From an uncultured Drancourtella sp. (GTDB lineage: Bacteria > Bacillota > Clostridia > Lachnospirales > Lachnospiraceae): a stretch of DNA of 50,871 bases. Below are positions 25,912 through 34,178 of the stretch, piece after piece. The notes beneath the pieces are model-generated. The model ran no database searches and was not told the DNA's origin. It saw only the letters and a program-made list of their open reading frames with translations. The number at the start of each line of letters is the position of its first letter. The stretch's first letter is position 1. Where the stretch lies: the NCBI GenBank assembly GCA_937880845.1, contig CALFLL010000041.1:1-50871 (forward strand). Reading direction: 5' to 3'. The translations under genes and the position numbers were made by a program.

Positions 25912-26067
25912 GTTGTGGCGGCAGCGATTGTAATCGGAATGATTTATTATGTGACATCGGAAAACCATGATATTTCCAAAGATAATGGAGTGCTGGTCCG
26001 GATCGTGAAACCGGAGGAGGGAAAGAGAAATGTCTTCGAATCAGATTTTATATATCAAAGGGGATAA
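25861..26067 (+). CDS. Small unrecognised membrane protein at the head of the spoVA operon
   Basis: Up to 68 residues: a short basic N-terminus (EQSKKKVR), one hydrophobic helix (ICLFFVVAAAIVIGMIYYV) and a ~35-residue tail that probably faces the intermembrane space. It is not a known SpoVA subunit, and no such gene is recalled at this position in Bacillus. The start is uncertain: GTG 25861 or TTG 25870, both after AAGAGAAGG, and no ATG is available before the helix. Its end overlaps spoVAA by 38 bases, indicating translational coupling. A role beside the SpoVA channel is inferred from position only. Confidence 0.65.
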   Translation: MRSLEQSKKKVRICLFFVVAAAIVIGMIYYVTSENHDISKDNGVLVRIVKPEEGKRNVFESDFIYQRG

Positions 26068-26692
26068 AAATAAAGAAGTATCCGATGATGAAGTAAAGCT
26101 TGGAGATATTCTGGCCATGGAATGTGCCGATGAGAATATCGTAAACCGACTGAAAACTGTGAAACTGTTACAATTCAGAGAAAACGAAGAAAAGAGAATA
26201 GTTGTATCCGTGTTAAAAATAATTTGTGCCATTCATAAAGTGTATCCGAATCTTACGGTGGAAAATCTCGGAGAAACGGATCTGATCATTACAAGAGAAA
26301 CAAAAAATAAAACTGGAAAAGCAATGTACGTCTTGAAAACAGCATTTGTCTTGGTACTTACCTTTATAGGATCAGGGTTTTCCATCATGTCTTTTAGTAA
26401 TGATGTTTCTATGACGGGATTATTTGATAAGATTTATGAATTTGTGACGGGAACTCCGTCGGACGGTTTTACGATTTTAGAACTGACTTATTCTATCGGG
26501 TTAAGTGTAGGAATTCTGATTTTCTTTAATCATTTCGGGAAAAAACGTTTTACGGATGATCCGACACCGATGGAAGTGGAAATGCGGATTTATGAAGATG
26601 AGATAGAAGAAACGCTGGTAGATGAATATTCCAGAAAGGAGAAGGAAATAGATGTTGGTTCAGCAGGTGATTCTGGCAGTTGTGGGGTTTAG
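26030..26692 (+). CDS. spoVAA: Stage V sporulation protein AA
   Basis: Part of the SpoVA complex that moves dipicolinic acid into the spore and out at germination. The N-terminal soluble domain (residues 1-95) is followed by two membrane helices. Between them are the family segments SFSNDVSMTGLFDKIYEFVTG and YSIGLSVGILIFFNHFGKKRF, and PTPMEVEM follows, closely resembling Bacillus SpoVAA. Length 220. The ATG has GGAGGGAAAG upstream inside the preceding small gene, and its end overlaps spoVAB by 41 bases. Confidence 0.92.
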   Translation: MSSNQILYIKGDKNKEVSDDEVKLGDILAMECADENIVNRLKTVKLLQFRENEEKRIVVSVLKIICAIHKVYPNLTVENLGETDLIITRETKNKTGKAMYVLKTAFVLVLTFIGSGFSIMSFSNDVSMTGLFDKIYEFVTGTPSDGFTILELTYSIGLSVGILIFFNHFGKKRFTDDPTPMEVEMRIYEDEIEETLVDEYSRKEKEIDVGSAGDSGSCGV

Positions 26693-27077
26693 TTCCGGAG
26701 CGGTCATTGCAGGAGGTATGTTTTCTTTCATCATCGGCCTTGGACTGATTTCGGTTTTTGCAGACAGGACGCGGACTGCAAAAAATATTTTATTATATGA
26801 AGATTCCATCGCCTTCGGAGGGATTATCACCAATATACTTTATATTTTTCGAATACGGGTTCCCTTTGCGGAAGTATTTCTTCCTATGTTTGGATTTTTT
26901 TCGGGGATATTTGTGGGATGCTGGGCGTTGGCACTGGCAGAAATTTTAAATATTTTTCCAATTTTTATACGGAGGATCAAATTGGTAAAAGCAATTCCCT
27001 ATATCATTATGGGACTTTTACTGGGAAAAGGAATCGGTTCCTTTTTGTACTTTGTTTATGGATGGGGGACAAAATAA
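26652..27077 (+). CDS. spoVAB: Stage V sporulation protein AB
   Basis: A 141-residue polytopic membrane protein with about four helices, a subunit of the SpoVA dipicolinate transport complex. Family segments include GFSSGAVIAGGMFSFI and the C-terminal LVKAIPYIIMGLLLGKGIGS. The start overlaps spoVAA by 41 bases and is preceded by AAAGGAGAAGG. The gap to spoVAC is 16 bases. Confidence 0.9.
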   Translation: MLVQQVILAVVGFSSGAVIAGGMFSFIIGLGLISVFADRTRTAKNILLYEDSIAFGGIITNILYIFRIRVPFAEVFLPMFGFFSGIFVGCWALALAEILNIFPIFIRRIKLVKAIPYIIMGLLLGKGIGSFLYFVYGWGTK

Positions 27078-27093
27078 AAAAAGAGAGGTGGAA

Positions 27094-27576
27094 ATGATGA
27101 AACAACCTAAAAATCAGGAAGAAAAGAAGAAACAGGAAGCATATCAAAATTATGTAAAACAAAAAACGCCGGTACACAATGTGTATAAAAATATGTTTTT
27201 TGCGTTTATTACAGGAGGAATGATTTGTACCGTAGGACAAGGAATCTACAACTATGCAGAAAGTACGGGACTTAGTAAAGAACTGTGCGGCGGATATACC
27301 TCCTTGCTTTTGGTACTGATCAGCGTACTTTTGACAGGATTTGGTCTATATACCAAAATCGCCAAATGGGGAGGGGCAGGAGCACTTGTGCCGATTACGG
27401 GATTTGCTAATTCCGTGGCAGCACCGGCGATTGAATATAAAAAAGAAGGACAGGTATTCGGGATTGGGTGCAAAATTTTTACCATTGCCGGACCGGTCAT
27501 CCTGTATGGTATTGTTACAAGCTGGGGACTGGGAGGAATTTATTACATTTTATCCCTTGTAAATATTTCATGGTAA
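27094..27576 (+). CDS. spoVAC: Stage V sporulation protein AC
   Basis: A membrane subunit of the SpoVA channel, and the one in Bacillus that behaves as a mechanosensitive channel. A polar N-terminus (about 35 residues, YVKQKTPVHNVYKN) precedes four helices, with TGGMICTVGQGIYN and the loop KWGGAGALVPITGFANSVAAPAIEYKKEG conserved. The start is set at 27094 because GAGAGGTGG lies just upstream; a second Met follows directly. The gap to spoVAD is 18 bases. Confidence 0.94.
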   Translation: MMKQPKNQEEKKKQEAYQNYVKQKTPVHNVYKNMFFAFITGGMICTVGQGIYNYAESTGLSKELCGGYTSLLLVLISVLLTGFGLYTKIAKWGGAGALVPITGFANSVAAPAIEYKKEGQVFGIGCKIFTIAGPVILYGIVTSWGLGGIYYILSLVNISW

Positions 27577-27594
27577 GAAAGAGAGGTGGAACAT

Positions 27595-28623
27595 ATGAAA
27601 AACGGAATGACAAAGGGTGAACAAAGCCTGACGTTTGCAGAAGCTCCATATTTGATCAGTGCAGCGTCCGTTGCAGGAAAAAAAGAAAGTGAAGGGCCTC
27701 TTGGAAAATGTTTTGACGAATGTGGAACGGACAAAGACAACCTGTTCGGAAAACAGACATGGGAAGAGGCAGAAAGTGAAATGCAAAAAAGAGCCTGTCA
27801 GACAGCTATGAAAAAAGCCGGACTTTCTCCTAAATGTATTCGTATGCTTTTCGGGGGAGATCTCTTAAGACAGGGAATTGCCACTTCTATTGGAATAGAG
27901 GAATTGAAAATCCCGATGTTCGGACTGTTTGGAGCATGCTCTACTTCCGGAGAGGCTATTGCATTAAGTGCTATGAGTGTGGCAGCCGGATATGGTGATC
28001 ATGTCATGGCAGTTACATCCAGTCATTTCGGAAGTGCGGAAAAAGAATTTCGTTTTCCACTCGGTTATGCAACCCAAAGACCTTTATCAGCCCAGTGGAC
28101 GGTGACGGGGAGTGGGGCGTTTATCATCGGAAAAGAAAAAAGTGAGGTACGTATAACCGGAGTGACCATAGGAAAAATCGTGGACTATGGGCTAAAAGAC
28201 TCTCAGAATATGGGCGGTTGCATGGCACCGGCTGCATGCGATACTATTTTTTGTAACTTGAAAGACTTCGGAAGAGATGTCGAAGAGTATGACAGCATCA
28301 TAACAGGAGATCTTGGATATGTAGGAAGCAGTATTCTTTTGGATCTTATGAAAAGAAGAGGAAAAGATATCAGTGAGAAACATATGGACTGTGGAATGAA
28401 AATATTTGACCAGAAGACACAAGATACTCACGCAGGAGGAAGCGGATGCGGATGTGCGGCGGTTACACTTGCTTCTTATATCTTGCCCAAGATTAAAAAA
28501 GGGGAGTGGAAACGGATTTTGTTTGTGCCGACAGGAGCTTTGATGTCTACGGTCAGCTACAACGAAGGAGAAAGTGTGCCGGGAATTGCTCATGGAATCG
28601 TATTGGAACATGTAAACAGTTAG
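27595..28623 (+). CDS. spoVAD: Stage V sporulation protein AD
   Basis: A soluble, membrane-associated SpoVA subunit with a thiolase-like fold that binds dipicolinic acid. APYLISAASVAGKKESEGPLG near the N-terminus, FGACSTSGEA, TSSHFGSAEKEFRFPLGYA and GGSGCGCAAVTLA are characteristic. Length 342. ATG 27595 is chosen because GAGAGGTGG sits 6 bases upstream; GTG 27586 is an in-frame alternative. Confidence 0.95.
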   Translation: MKNGMTKGEQSLTFAEAPYLISAASVAGKKESEGPLGKCFDECGTDKDNLFGKQTWEEAESEMQKRACQTAMKKAGLSPKCIRMLFGGDLLRQGIATSIGIEELKIPMFGLFGACSTSGEAIALSAMSVAAGYGDHVMAVTSSHFGSAEKEFRFPLGYATQRPLSAQWTVTGSGAFIIGKEKSEVRITGVTIGKIVDYGLKDSQNMGGCMAPAACDTIFCNLKDFGRDVEEYDSIITGDLGYVGSSILLDLMKRRGKDISEKHMDCGMKIFDQKTQDTHAGGSGCGCAAVTLASYILPKIKKGEWKRILFVPTGALMSTVSYNEGESVPGIAHGIVLEHVNS

Positions 28624-28634
28624 GAGGAAAATGT

Positions 28635-28991
28635 ATGGATTATATCAAAGCATTTATTATAGGGGGATTGATTTGTGCTATTGTTCAGATTCTCCTTGAC
28701 AGAACAAAATTAATGCCGGGCAGGGTAATGGTCCTGCTTGTGTGTTCCGGAAGTGTACTTGGATTTCTGGGATGGTATGATCCGTTTGTTGAATTTGCCG
28801 GAGCGGGAGCCAGTGTACCCCTTCTTGGGTTTGGAAATACCCTGTTTAACGGAGTGAGAGAAGCGATACAAAAAGACGGGCTGATCGGTTTGTTTGAAGG
28901 AGGATTTACGGCGAGTGCCATAGGAATTTCGGCAGCTTTGATTTTCGGATACATTGCCTCTTTGATCTTTGAACCGAAAATGAAAAAATGA
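28635..28991 (+). CDS. spoVAE: Stage V sporulation protein AE (SpoVAEb)
   Basis: A 118-residue membrane subunit of the SpoVA complex with about four helices. It is homologous in layout to SpoVAC: FIIGGLICAIVQILLD, then the loop EFAGAGASVPLLGFGNTLFNG and a C-terminal helix. ATG 28635 follows AGGAGG by 8 bases. It closes the operon. No SpoVAF-like germinant receptor subunit follows in this window. Confidence 0.92.
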   Translation: MDYIKAFIIGGLICAIVQILLDRTKLMPGRVMVLLVCSGSVLGFLGWYDPFVEFAGAGASVPLLGFGNTLFNGVREAIQKDGLIGLFEGGFTASAIGISAALIFGYIASLIFEPKMKK

Positions 28992-28994
28992 TCC

Positions 28995-29022
28995 TTTGGC
29001 CGCAGTATATCTGCCGGCCAAA
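28995..29022. terminator. Hairpin between convergent spoVAE and the small minus-strand gene
   Basis: TTTGGCCGCAG (28995-29005) pairs with CTGCCGGCCAAA (29011-29022), with one bulged C and a 5-nt loop. On the minus strand it is followed closely by a T6 run. On the plus strand the tail is poor. Confidence 0.6.
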
Positions 29023-29030
29023 AGACCATA

Positions 29031-29297
29031 TCAATCCTCTTCGATGACTTCGATTTCAAGAAAATCAAAATCAATCGTATCTATGAAACTATCTTGATAA
29101 AAACGTGCTTTGCGATGATACCGGAATTCCTCAATCGTACTGTCAAGCCATACAGGTCTGCTTAAGTCAAACTGATAACAAATTTCATCCAACGCATGGA
29201 ATACCTTGTGGGTACGGGTGTCACAGGAATCATCACAGATGACGGTATCAGATAACAGTCTGTTGCTTTTCCAGATTTTTCCCCATAAACGAAACAT
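29031..29297 (-). CDS. Small acidic-tailed protein of unknown function (88 residues)
   Basis: ATG at 29297 has GAAAGGAG 8 bases upstream on the minus strand; a GTG one codon earlier is less likely. The N-terminus is basic (RLWGKIWKSNR), and the C-terminus is very acidic (DTIDFDFLEIEVIEED). There is no membrane helix or known motif. The sequence does not ring with any family I know. It stands alone between the spoVA operon and a divergent cysteine hydrolase gene. Confidence 0.65.
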   Translation of the reverse strand: MFRLWGKIWKSNRLLSDTVICDDSCDTRTHKVFHALDEICYQFDLSRPVWLDSTIEEFRYHRKARFYQDSFIDTIDFDFLEIEVIEED

Positions 29298-29413
29298 CAC
29301 GCATTCTCCTTTCTGTCAGATAATCATAGCATCGGACTATAAAAATGTAAAGAAAGAATCTGGATAATCCGTTGATTTTGAGTTAAAATGCAAGTAAAAA
29401 CAGGAGGGGTAAT

Positions 29414-29950
29414 ATGAAAAAAATATTAGTAGTTGTTGATATGCAAAATGATTTTATCACGGGAAATCTTGGAACAAAAGAAGCTTGTGCCATCGTAGAT
29501 CGAGTCAAAGAGAAAATAGAGCAGTACATAAAAAAAGACTGGGAAGTTGTATTTACAAGAGATACACATACAGAGGAATATTTAACGACGCAGGAAGGGA
29601 AATATCTGCCGGTAATACATTGTGTGAAAAATACCGAAGGATGGCAGATTATACCACAGATTCAGAAATTCACAGAGGGAAGAAAAATTTTTGACAAACC
29701 ATCCTTTGGAAGTATGGAACTTGCAAGATATATTCAGGAAGGGAGATACGAACAGGCAGAATTTATAGGGGTATGTACGGATATTTGTGTGGTGTCCAAT
29801 GCACTTCTGACAAAAACATATGTTCCGGAAGCGGAAATATTTATAGATACGGATTGTTGTGCCGGAGTGACACCGGAAAGCCATAATTCGGCAATTTGCA
29901 CAATGAAAATGTGCCAAATCCAAATAAAAAATAAAAATAATATTAAATAA
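29414..29950 (+). CDS. Cysteine hydrolase of the isochorismatase/nicotinamidase family
   Basis: A 178-residue cytoplasmic amidohydrolase. The triad is visible as Asp9 (VVDMQNDF), the Lys in FDKPSFGS and Cys125 in GVCTDICV. Length and the HTEEY segment after TRDTH fit nicotinamidase-like enzymes, which make nicotinic acid for NAD salvage. Other amides are possible because family members vary. AGGAGGGG precedes the ATG. Confidence 0.88.
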   Translation: MKKILVVVDMQNDFITGNLGTKEACAIVDRVKEKIEQYIKKDWEVVFTRDTHTEEYLTTQEGKYLPVIHCVKNTEGWQIIPQIQKFTEGRKIFDKPSFGSMELARYIQEGRYEQAEFIGVCTDICVVSNALLTKTYVPEAEIFIDTDCCAGVTPESHNSAICTMKMCQIQIKNKNNIK

Positions 29951-29961
29951 TTGTGAAATAA

Positions 29962-29990
29962 ATGACATAATATTATGAATATGTTATAAT
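29962..29990 (+). promoter_or_regulatory. Promoter of the small alarmone synthetase gene
   Basis: ATGACA (29962-29967), 17 bases, TATAAT (29985-29990) with an upstream TG giving an extended -10. It lies about 55 bases before the ATG. Confidence 0.65.
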
Positions 29991-30045
29991 GAACGGCGAT
30001 GTTGTGGAAAACAATACAATCTTTTTCATGAAAGGTGGAAAAAGA

Positions 30046-30711
30046 ATGAATGCGAAAAATTATGAAGATGTAGACAGTTGGAAAACCGTCATGTTTCTTT
30101 ATAATGCTGCACTAAAAGAAGTAAAGACGAAACTGGACATATTAAATGACGAGTTTCAGCATGTGCACAGTTACAATCCCATTGAACATATTAAGGTACG
30201 GATCAAAACACCGGAAAGTATTGTGAATAAATTAAAACGTCAGGGACACGAAACTTCCATTGAAAACATGATAAAGTATGTCAATGACATTGCAGGAGTA
30301 CGATTGATCTGTTCTTTTACATCCGATATCTACAAGCTGGCGGAAGCAATCGGAAATCAAAGCGATCTGAAGGTGCTTTCCATTAAAGATTATATCCGTT
30401 ATCCAAAGGAAAGCGGATATAAAAGTTATCACATGCTGGTTTCGGTTCCGATCTTTTTAACAGACAGTGTGGTGGATACCAAAGTAGAAATACAGATACG
30501 GACCATAGCCATGGATTTCTGGGCAAGTCTGGAACATAAGATTTATTATAAGTTTGAAGGAAACGCACCGGAATATATCAGCAGAGAGCTGAAAGAATGT
30601 TCGGATATGATTTCTGAACTGGATGAAAAGATGCTTTCATTAAATGAGGCGATTTCCAGGTGTCTCATTCAGGAAAAAGAAGTAAAAGAAGAACAGCTGA
30701 TTTCAGAATAA
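30046..30711 (+). CDS. Small alarmone synthetase (GTP pyrophosphokinase, RelP/RelQ type)
   Basis: Makes (p)ppGpp from GTP or GDP and ATP. The RelA_SpoT synthetase core is complete: RIKTPESIVNKLKRQG (ATP binding), NDIAGVRLICSF, DYIRYPKESGYKSYH (G-loop) and VEIQIRTIAMDFWASLEHK with the catalytic Glu. There is no hydrolase domain, and the length of 221 is typical of stand-alone synthetases. ATG 30046 is chosen from the site AAAGGTGG; in-frame upstream starts overlap the promoter. The window also encodes a hydrolase-like partner at 11068. Confidence 0.92.
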   Translation: MNAKNYEDVDSWKTVMFLYNAALKEVKTKLDILNDEFQHVHSYNPIEHIKVRIKTPESIVNKLKRQGHETSIENMIKYVNDIAGVRLICSFTSDIYKLAEAIGNQSDLKVLSIKDYIRYPKESGYKSYHMLVSVPIFLTDSVVDTKVEIQIRTIAMDFWASLEHKIYYKFEGNAPEYISRELKECSDMISELDEKMLSLNEAISRCLIQEKEVKEEQLISE

Positions 30712-30717
30712 GCCGGG

Positions 30718-30757
30718 GGATATTGCAGAAAGGAGAAGATTCTGTAATATCCTTTTT
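30718..30757 (+). terminator. Terminator after the alarmone synthetase gene
   Basis: GGATATTGCAGAA (30718-30730) pairs with TTCTGTAATATCC (30740-30752), one G-U pair, followed by five Ts. The T run overlaps the next promoter. Confidence 0.75.
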
Positions 30758-30783
30758 CTTCTTTGGAGGAAATATGTTATAAT
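30755..30783 (+). promoter_or_regulatory. Promoter of the EEP hydrolase-topB unit
   Basis: TTTCTT (30755-30760), 17 bases, TATAAT (30778-30783) with an extended-10 TG. The leader would be only about 18 bases. Confidence 0.5.
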
Positions 30784-30807
30784 ACCGGAGAATGAGGAGG
30801 AAAAAAG

Positions 30808-31866
30808 ATGAAGAAAAAACATAAAATATGGAAAATAGCTGCGATTATACTTCTCATAGCAGCAATTCTTGCGGCGGCTGTTTTGATTTTCTTTACAGTG
30901 AGGGAATACAGACCGAAAAAGGAAGAAGCAGTTGCTCCGTCTTCCGGTGAGAAAGGGTTAAAGCCGGGTGACAGCCTTAGTGTACTGACCTATAATGTTG
31001 GTTATGGCGGGCTTGACAAAGATGCGGATTTTTTTATGGACGGAGGAAAGGAAGTTCAGCCGGAAAGCGAAGAGAAAGTAAAAGAAAACATGAAGGGGAT
31101 CGCAGACACACTGAAAGGCAACCCTTCCGATATTTATTTTATACAGGAAGTGGATAAAGATTCCAGACGGTCTTATCATATGGATCAGGTAGATTATTAT
31201 GAAAAAGAAACAGGCATGGACGGGATGTTTGCACTCAATTTTAAATGTGATTTTGTCCCGTATCCGATTCCTCCTATCGGAAAAGTAGAAAGCGGAATCC
31301 TCACCATGACGGATTTTAAAGTAAACAGTGCAACAAGAATCTCCTTGCCGGAGTCTTTTTCATGGCCGGTAAAAACCTGTAATTTAAAGAGATGTATGCT
31401 GGAAACAAGGATTCCCGTGGAAGGAACCGATAAAGAACTTGTACTGATCAATTTCCATCTGGAAGCCTATGACAGTGGGGAAGGAAAGATCGCTCAGAGC
31501 AAAATGCTGTCGGAAAAACTGAAAACAGAATACGAAAAAGGAAATTATGTCATTGCAGGAGGAGATTTTAACCAGACCTTTGAGAGCATCCAAACCTATC
31601 CGATTCAGAACAAGGAAAACTGGGTGCCGGGTGTGATCGGCCAAAAGGATATACCGGAACATTTTTCCTTTGCCATTGACGATACTTATCCGTCATGCCG
31701 TCTGTTAAATGCTCCGTATACCGGCTCTTATGATACTTCTCAAGTATATGTGATTGACGGATTTATTGTTTCCGACAATTTAAGTGTAGACAGTGTCAAA
31801 AATATCAATGTGGATTTTGAACATACAGATCACCAACCAGTGAAGCTGAATGTGACAGTGAAGTAA
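30808..31866 (+). CDS. Membrane-anchored endonuclease/exonuclease/phosphatase family protein
   Basis: A 352-residue protein with an N-terminal signal anchor (about residues 9-32, after MKKKHKIWK) and an extracytoplasmic EEP-fold domain. Its motifs are LTYNVGYGG, FIQEVDKDSRR (metal Glu), INFHLEAYDSG, AGGDFNQTF and the final HTDHQPV (catalytic Asp-His). The surface location argues against DNA repair. Relatives act on phosphodiesters such as lipids or nucleotides, but the substrate is unknown. AGGAGG precedes the ATG, and topB follows after 13 bases. Confidence 0.85.
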   Translation: MKKKHKIWKIAAIILLIAAILAAAVLIFFTVREYRPKKEEAVAPSSGEKGLKPGDSLSVLTYNVGYGGLDKDADFFMDGGKEVQPESEEKVKENMKGIADTLKGNPSDIYFIQEVDKDSRRSYHMDQVDYYEKETGMDGMFALNFKCDFVPYPIPPIGKVESGILTMTDFKVNSATRISLPESFSWPVKTCNLKRCMLETRIPVEGTDKELVLINFHLEAYDSGEGKIAQSKMLSEKLKTEYEKGNYVIAGGDFNQTFESIQTYPIQNKENWVPGVIGQKDIPEHFSFAIDDTYPSCRLLNAPYTGSYDTSQVYVIDGFIVSDNLSVDSVKNINVDFEHTDHQPVKLNVTVK

Positions 31867-31879
31867 AGAAAGGAATTTT

Positions 31880-34003
31880 ATGAAAGCATTAGTAATTGCA
31901 GAAAAACCATCCGTGGCAAGAGATATTGCCAGAGTGCTGCATTGTAAAAAAGCAGGACAAGGATTTATCGAAGGAGAAAACTATGTTGTGACATGGGGAC
32001 TGGGACATCTCGTAACCCTTTCCGATCCGGAAGAGTATACAAAAGACTGGAAAGCATGGAAGATGGAAGTCCTTCCGATGATGCCGAAGCATTGGAAGCT
32101 TTCCGTCATCCGTCAGACGACAAAACAGTATAATGCAGTTAAAAGCCAGATCAATCGAAAGGATATTTCTCAGATCGTCATTGCTACGGATGCCGGGCGA
32201 GAAGGAGAACTTGTGGCAAGATGGATTTTGGAAAAGGCCAAGAATACAAAACCGGTAAAGCGTCTTTGGATTTCGTCCGTGACGGACAGGGCCATCAAAG
32301 AAGGATTTAAGAAACTGAAGGACGGAAAAGAGTACGACAACCTGTATGATGCCGCAAAGGCAAGGGCAAAAGCAGACTGGCTTGTAGGGATCAATGCTAC
32401 AAGAGCACTGACTTGTAAATACAATGCACAGCTTTCATGTGGGCGTGTACAGACACCGACCCTGGCAATGATTGCAAAAAGAGAAGCTGAGATTCGCGGA
32501 TTTGAGTCTCAACCTTATTACGGACTGAAAGTTTATGCAGACGGCATCTGCTTTACATGGCAGGACCAAAAGTCGGGAAGTACAAGAAGCTTTGACAAAG
32601 ACAGGATTCTACGAATCAAAGAAGAACTAAACGGAGAAAAGATTACACTGGAAAAGGTAGAAAAAAAGGCAAAACAGACCTATGCTCCGGGACTTTATGA
32701 TTTGACGGAACTGCAGAGGGACGCCAATAAAAAATTCGGATTTTCTGCAAAAGAAACATTAAATATCATGCAGAGATTATATGAAAATCATAAAGTCCTG
32801 ACGTATCCAAGAACAGATTCCAGGTATTTAAGTTCTGATATCGTGACGACATTGCAGGAACGGCTTCATGCCTGTGGGGTAGGTCCATATCGAAAAGCGG
32901 CGGCTGCTCTTTTCGGCCGAAAGATTACGGCCAATAAGCGATTTGTGGACGACAGCAAAGTAAGTGACCATCATGCCATCATTCCTACAGAACAGTATGT
33001 AGAACTGACGCATATGACAAATGAAGAAAGAAAGATTTATGATCTGGTTGTCAGAAGATTTCTTGCGGTATTATATCCTCCTGCAAGATATGAGCAGGTC
33101 AGTATAAAAGGAAGAGTAGGAAAAGAACTGTTTGGAGCTAAAGGAGAACAGATCAAAGATCAGGGATGGAGGGGAGTTTATGATAATCTGTCAGAGAATG
33201 AGGATACAGAAGACGGATTGAGAAACCAGATACTTCCGGATATGAAAGAAGGGGAAAGTTTCTTTATCACAAAGAATGAAATGACAGAAGGAAAAACAAA
33301 ACCTCCGGCACCATATAATGAAGCAACTCTTCTTACGGCCATGGAAAAAGGCGGACTTGGAACCGTTGCTACAAGAGCGGATATCATCGAAAAACTGTTT
33401 CACACCTTTTTAATGGAAAAGAAAGGAAACGATATTTTTATCACATCCAAGGGAAAACAGCTTTTGGAACTGGTACCACAGGATTTGAAAAAGCCGGAAT
33501 TGACAGCAAAATGGGAAGAGCAACTTCTGCGGATTTCTGAAGGAAAAAGAAAAGAAAGTGTATTTATGCAAGAAATCGAACAGTACACGAAAGATTTGTT
33601 GGAAAATATCAAAACAAACGGAGGAACCTTCCGTCATGATAATCTGACAAACACGAAATGTCCACGTTGCGGAAAAAGGATGCTGGCGGTAAACGGAAAA
33701 AACAGCAAACTGTTAGTGTGCCAGGACAGAGAATGCGGATACAGGGAAACCATATCCAGAACTACGAATGCAAGATGTCCGGTATGTCACAAACGGATGG
33801 AGCTTTACGGAAAAGGAGAGAATCAAACCTTCGTTTGTTCCTGTGGCCATAAAGAAAAAATGGCGGCATTTGAAGAACGGCGTAAAAGAGAAGGAAAGGA
33901 TGTCAGCCAACAAGACATCCGTAAATATATGAAACAACAGCAAAAAGAAGCAGCTCAGCCATTAAACAATGCGTTTGCAGAGGCACTTGCAAGACTAAAA
34001 TAA
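31880..34003 (+). CDS. topB: DNA topoisomerase III
   Basis: A type IA topoisomerase that passes single strands through a transient break, acting on recombination and replication intermediates. The Toprim domain starts LVIAEKPSVARDIA and includes IATDAGREGELVAR. The catalytic Tyr309 is in TYPRTDSRYLS. A C-terminal zinc region has CPRC, CQDREC, CPVC and CSC pairs. Length 707 is normal for Firmicute TopB. No mobile-element signs surround it, so it is likely the chromosomal copy. Confidence 0.93.
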   Translation: MKALVIAEKPSVARDIARVLHCKKAGQGFIEGENYVVTWGLGHLVTLSDPEEYTKDWKAWKMEVLPMMPKHWKLSVIRQTTKQYNAVKSQINRKDISQIVIATDAGREGELVARWILEKAKNTKPVKRLWISSVTDRAIKEGFKKLKDGKEYDNLYDAAKARAKADWLVGINATRALTCKYNAQLSCGRVQTPTLAMIAKREAEIRGFESQPYYGLKVYADGICFTWQDQKSGSTRSFDKDRILRIKEELNGEKITLEKVEKKAKQTYAPGLYDLTELQRDANKKFGFSAKETLNIMQRLYENHKVLTYPRTDSRYLSSDIVTTLQERLHACGVGPYRKAAAALFGRKITANKRFVDDSKVSDHHAIIPTEQYVELTHMTNEERKIYDLVVRRFLAVLYPPARYEQVSIKGRVGKELFGAKGEQIKDQGWRGVYDNLSENEDTEDGLRNQILPDMKEGESFFITKNEMTEGKTKPPAPYNEATLLTAMEKGGLGTVATRADIIEKLFHTFLMEKKGNDIFITSKGKQLLELVPQDLKKPELTAKWEEQLLRISEGKRKESVFMQEIEQYTKDLLENIKTNGGTFRHDNLTNTKCPRCGKRMLAVNGKNSKLLVCQDRECGYRETISRTTNARCPVCHKRMELYGKGENQTFVCSCGHKEKMAAFEERRKREGKDVSQQDIRKYMKQQQKEAAQPLNNAFAEALARLK

Positions 34004-34008
34004 AGGAT

Positions 34009-34050
34009 AAAAGCAGCATTTTCTTATAAGAAAGAGAGTGCTGCTTTTTT
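34009..34050 (+). terminator. Terminator after topB
   Basis: AAAAGCAGCA (34009-34018) pairs with TGCTGCTTTT (34039-34048) and extends into a T run. The loop contains the small palindrome TTCTTATAAGAA. Confidence 0.75.
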
Positions 34051-34119
34051 GTCTTTTATTTATCTATCAGAAAAAAGAAAAAAAGAATAAAATTTGTCGA
34101 GTTAAAAATATAACGATTA

Positions 34120-34148
34120 TTGTAAATACAATTAAGGTGGGTTATAAT
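34120..34148 (+). promoter_or_regulatory. Promoter of alanine dehydrogenase
   Basis: TTGTAA (34120-34125), 17 bases, TATAAT (34143-34148), with the start codon 30 bases further on. Confidence 0.6.
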
Positions 34149-34178
34149 AAAAATATCATAAACAGCAGGAGGTATGCT

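Noticed and set aside
34038..34178. Upstream extension of the alanine dehydrogenase reading frame.
   Set aside because: It begins in the topB terminator, crosses the ald promoter and lacks a ribosome site. The family start fits 34179.
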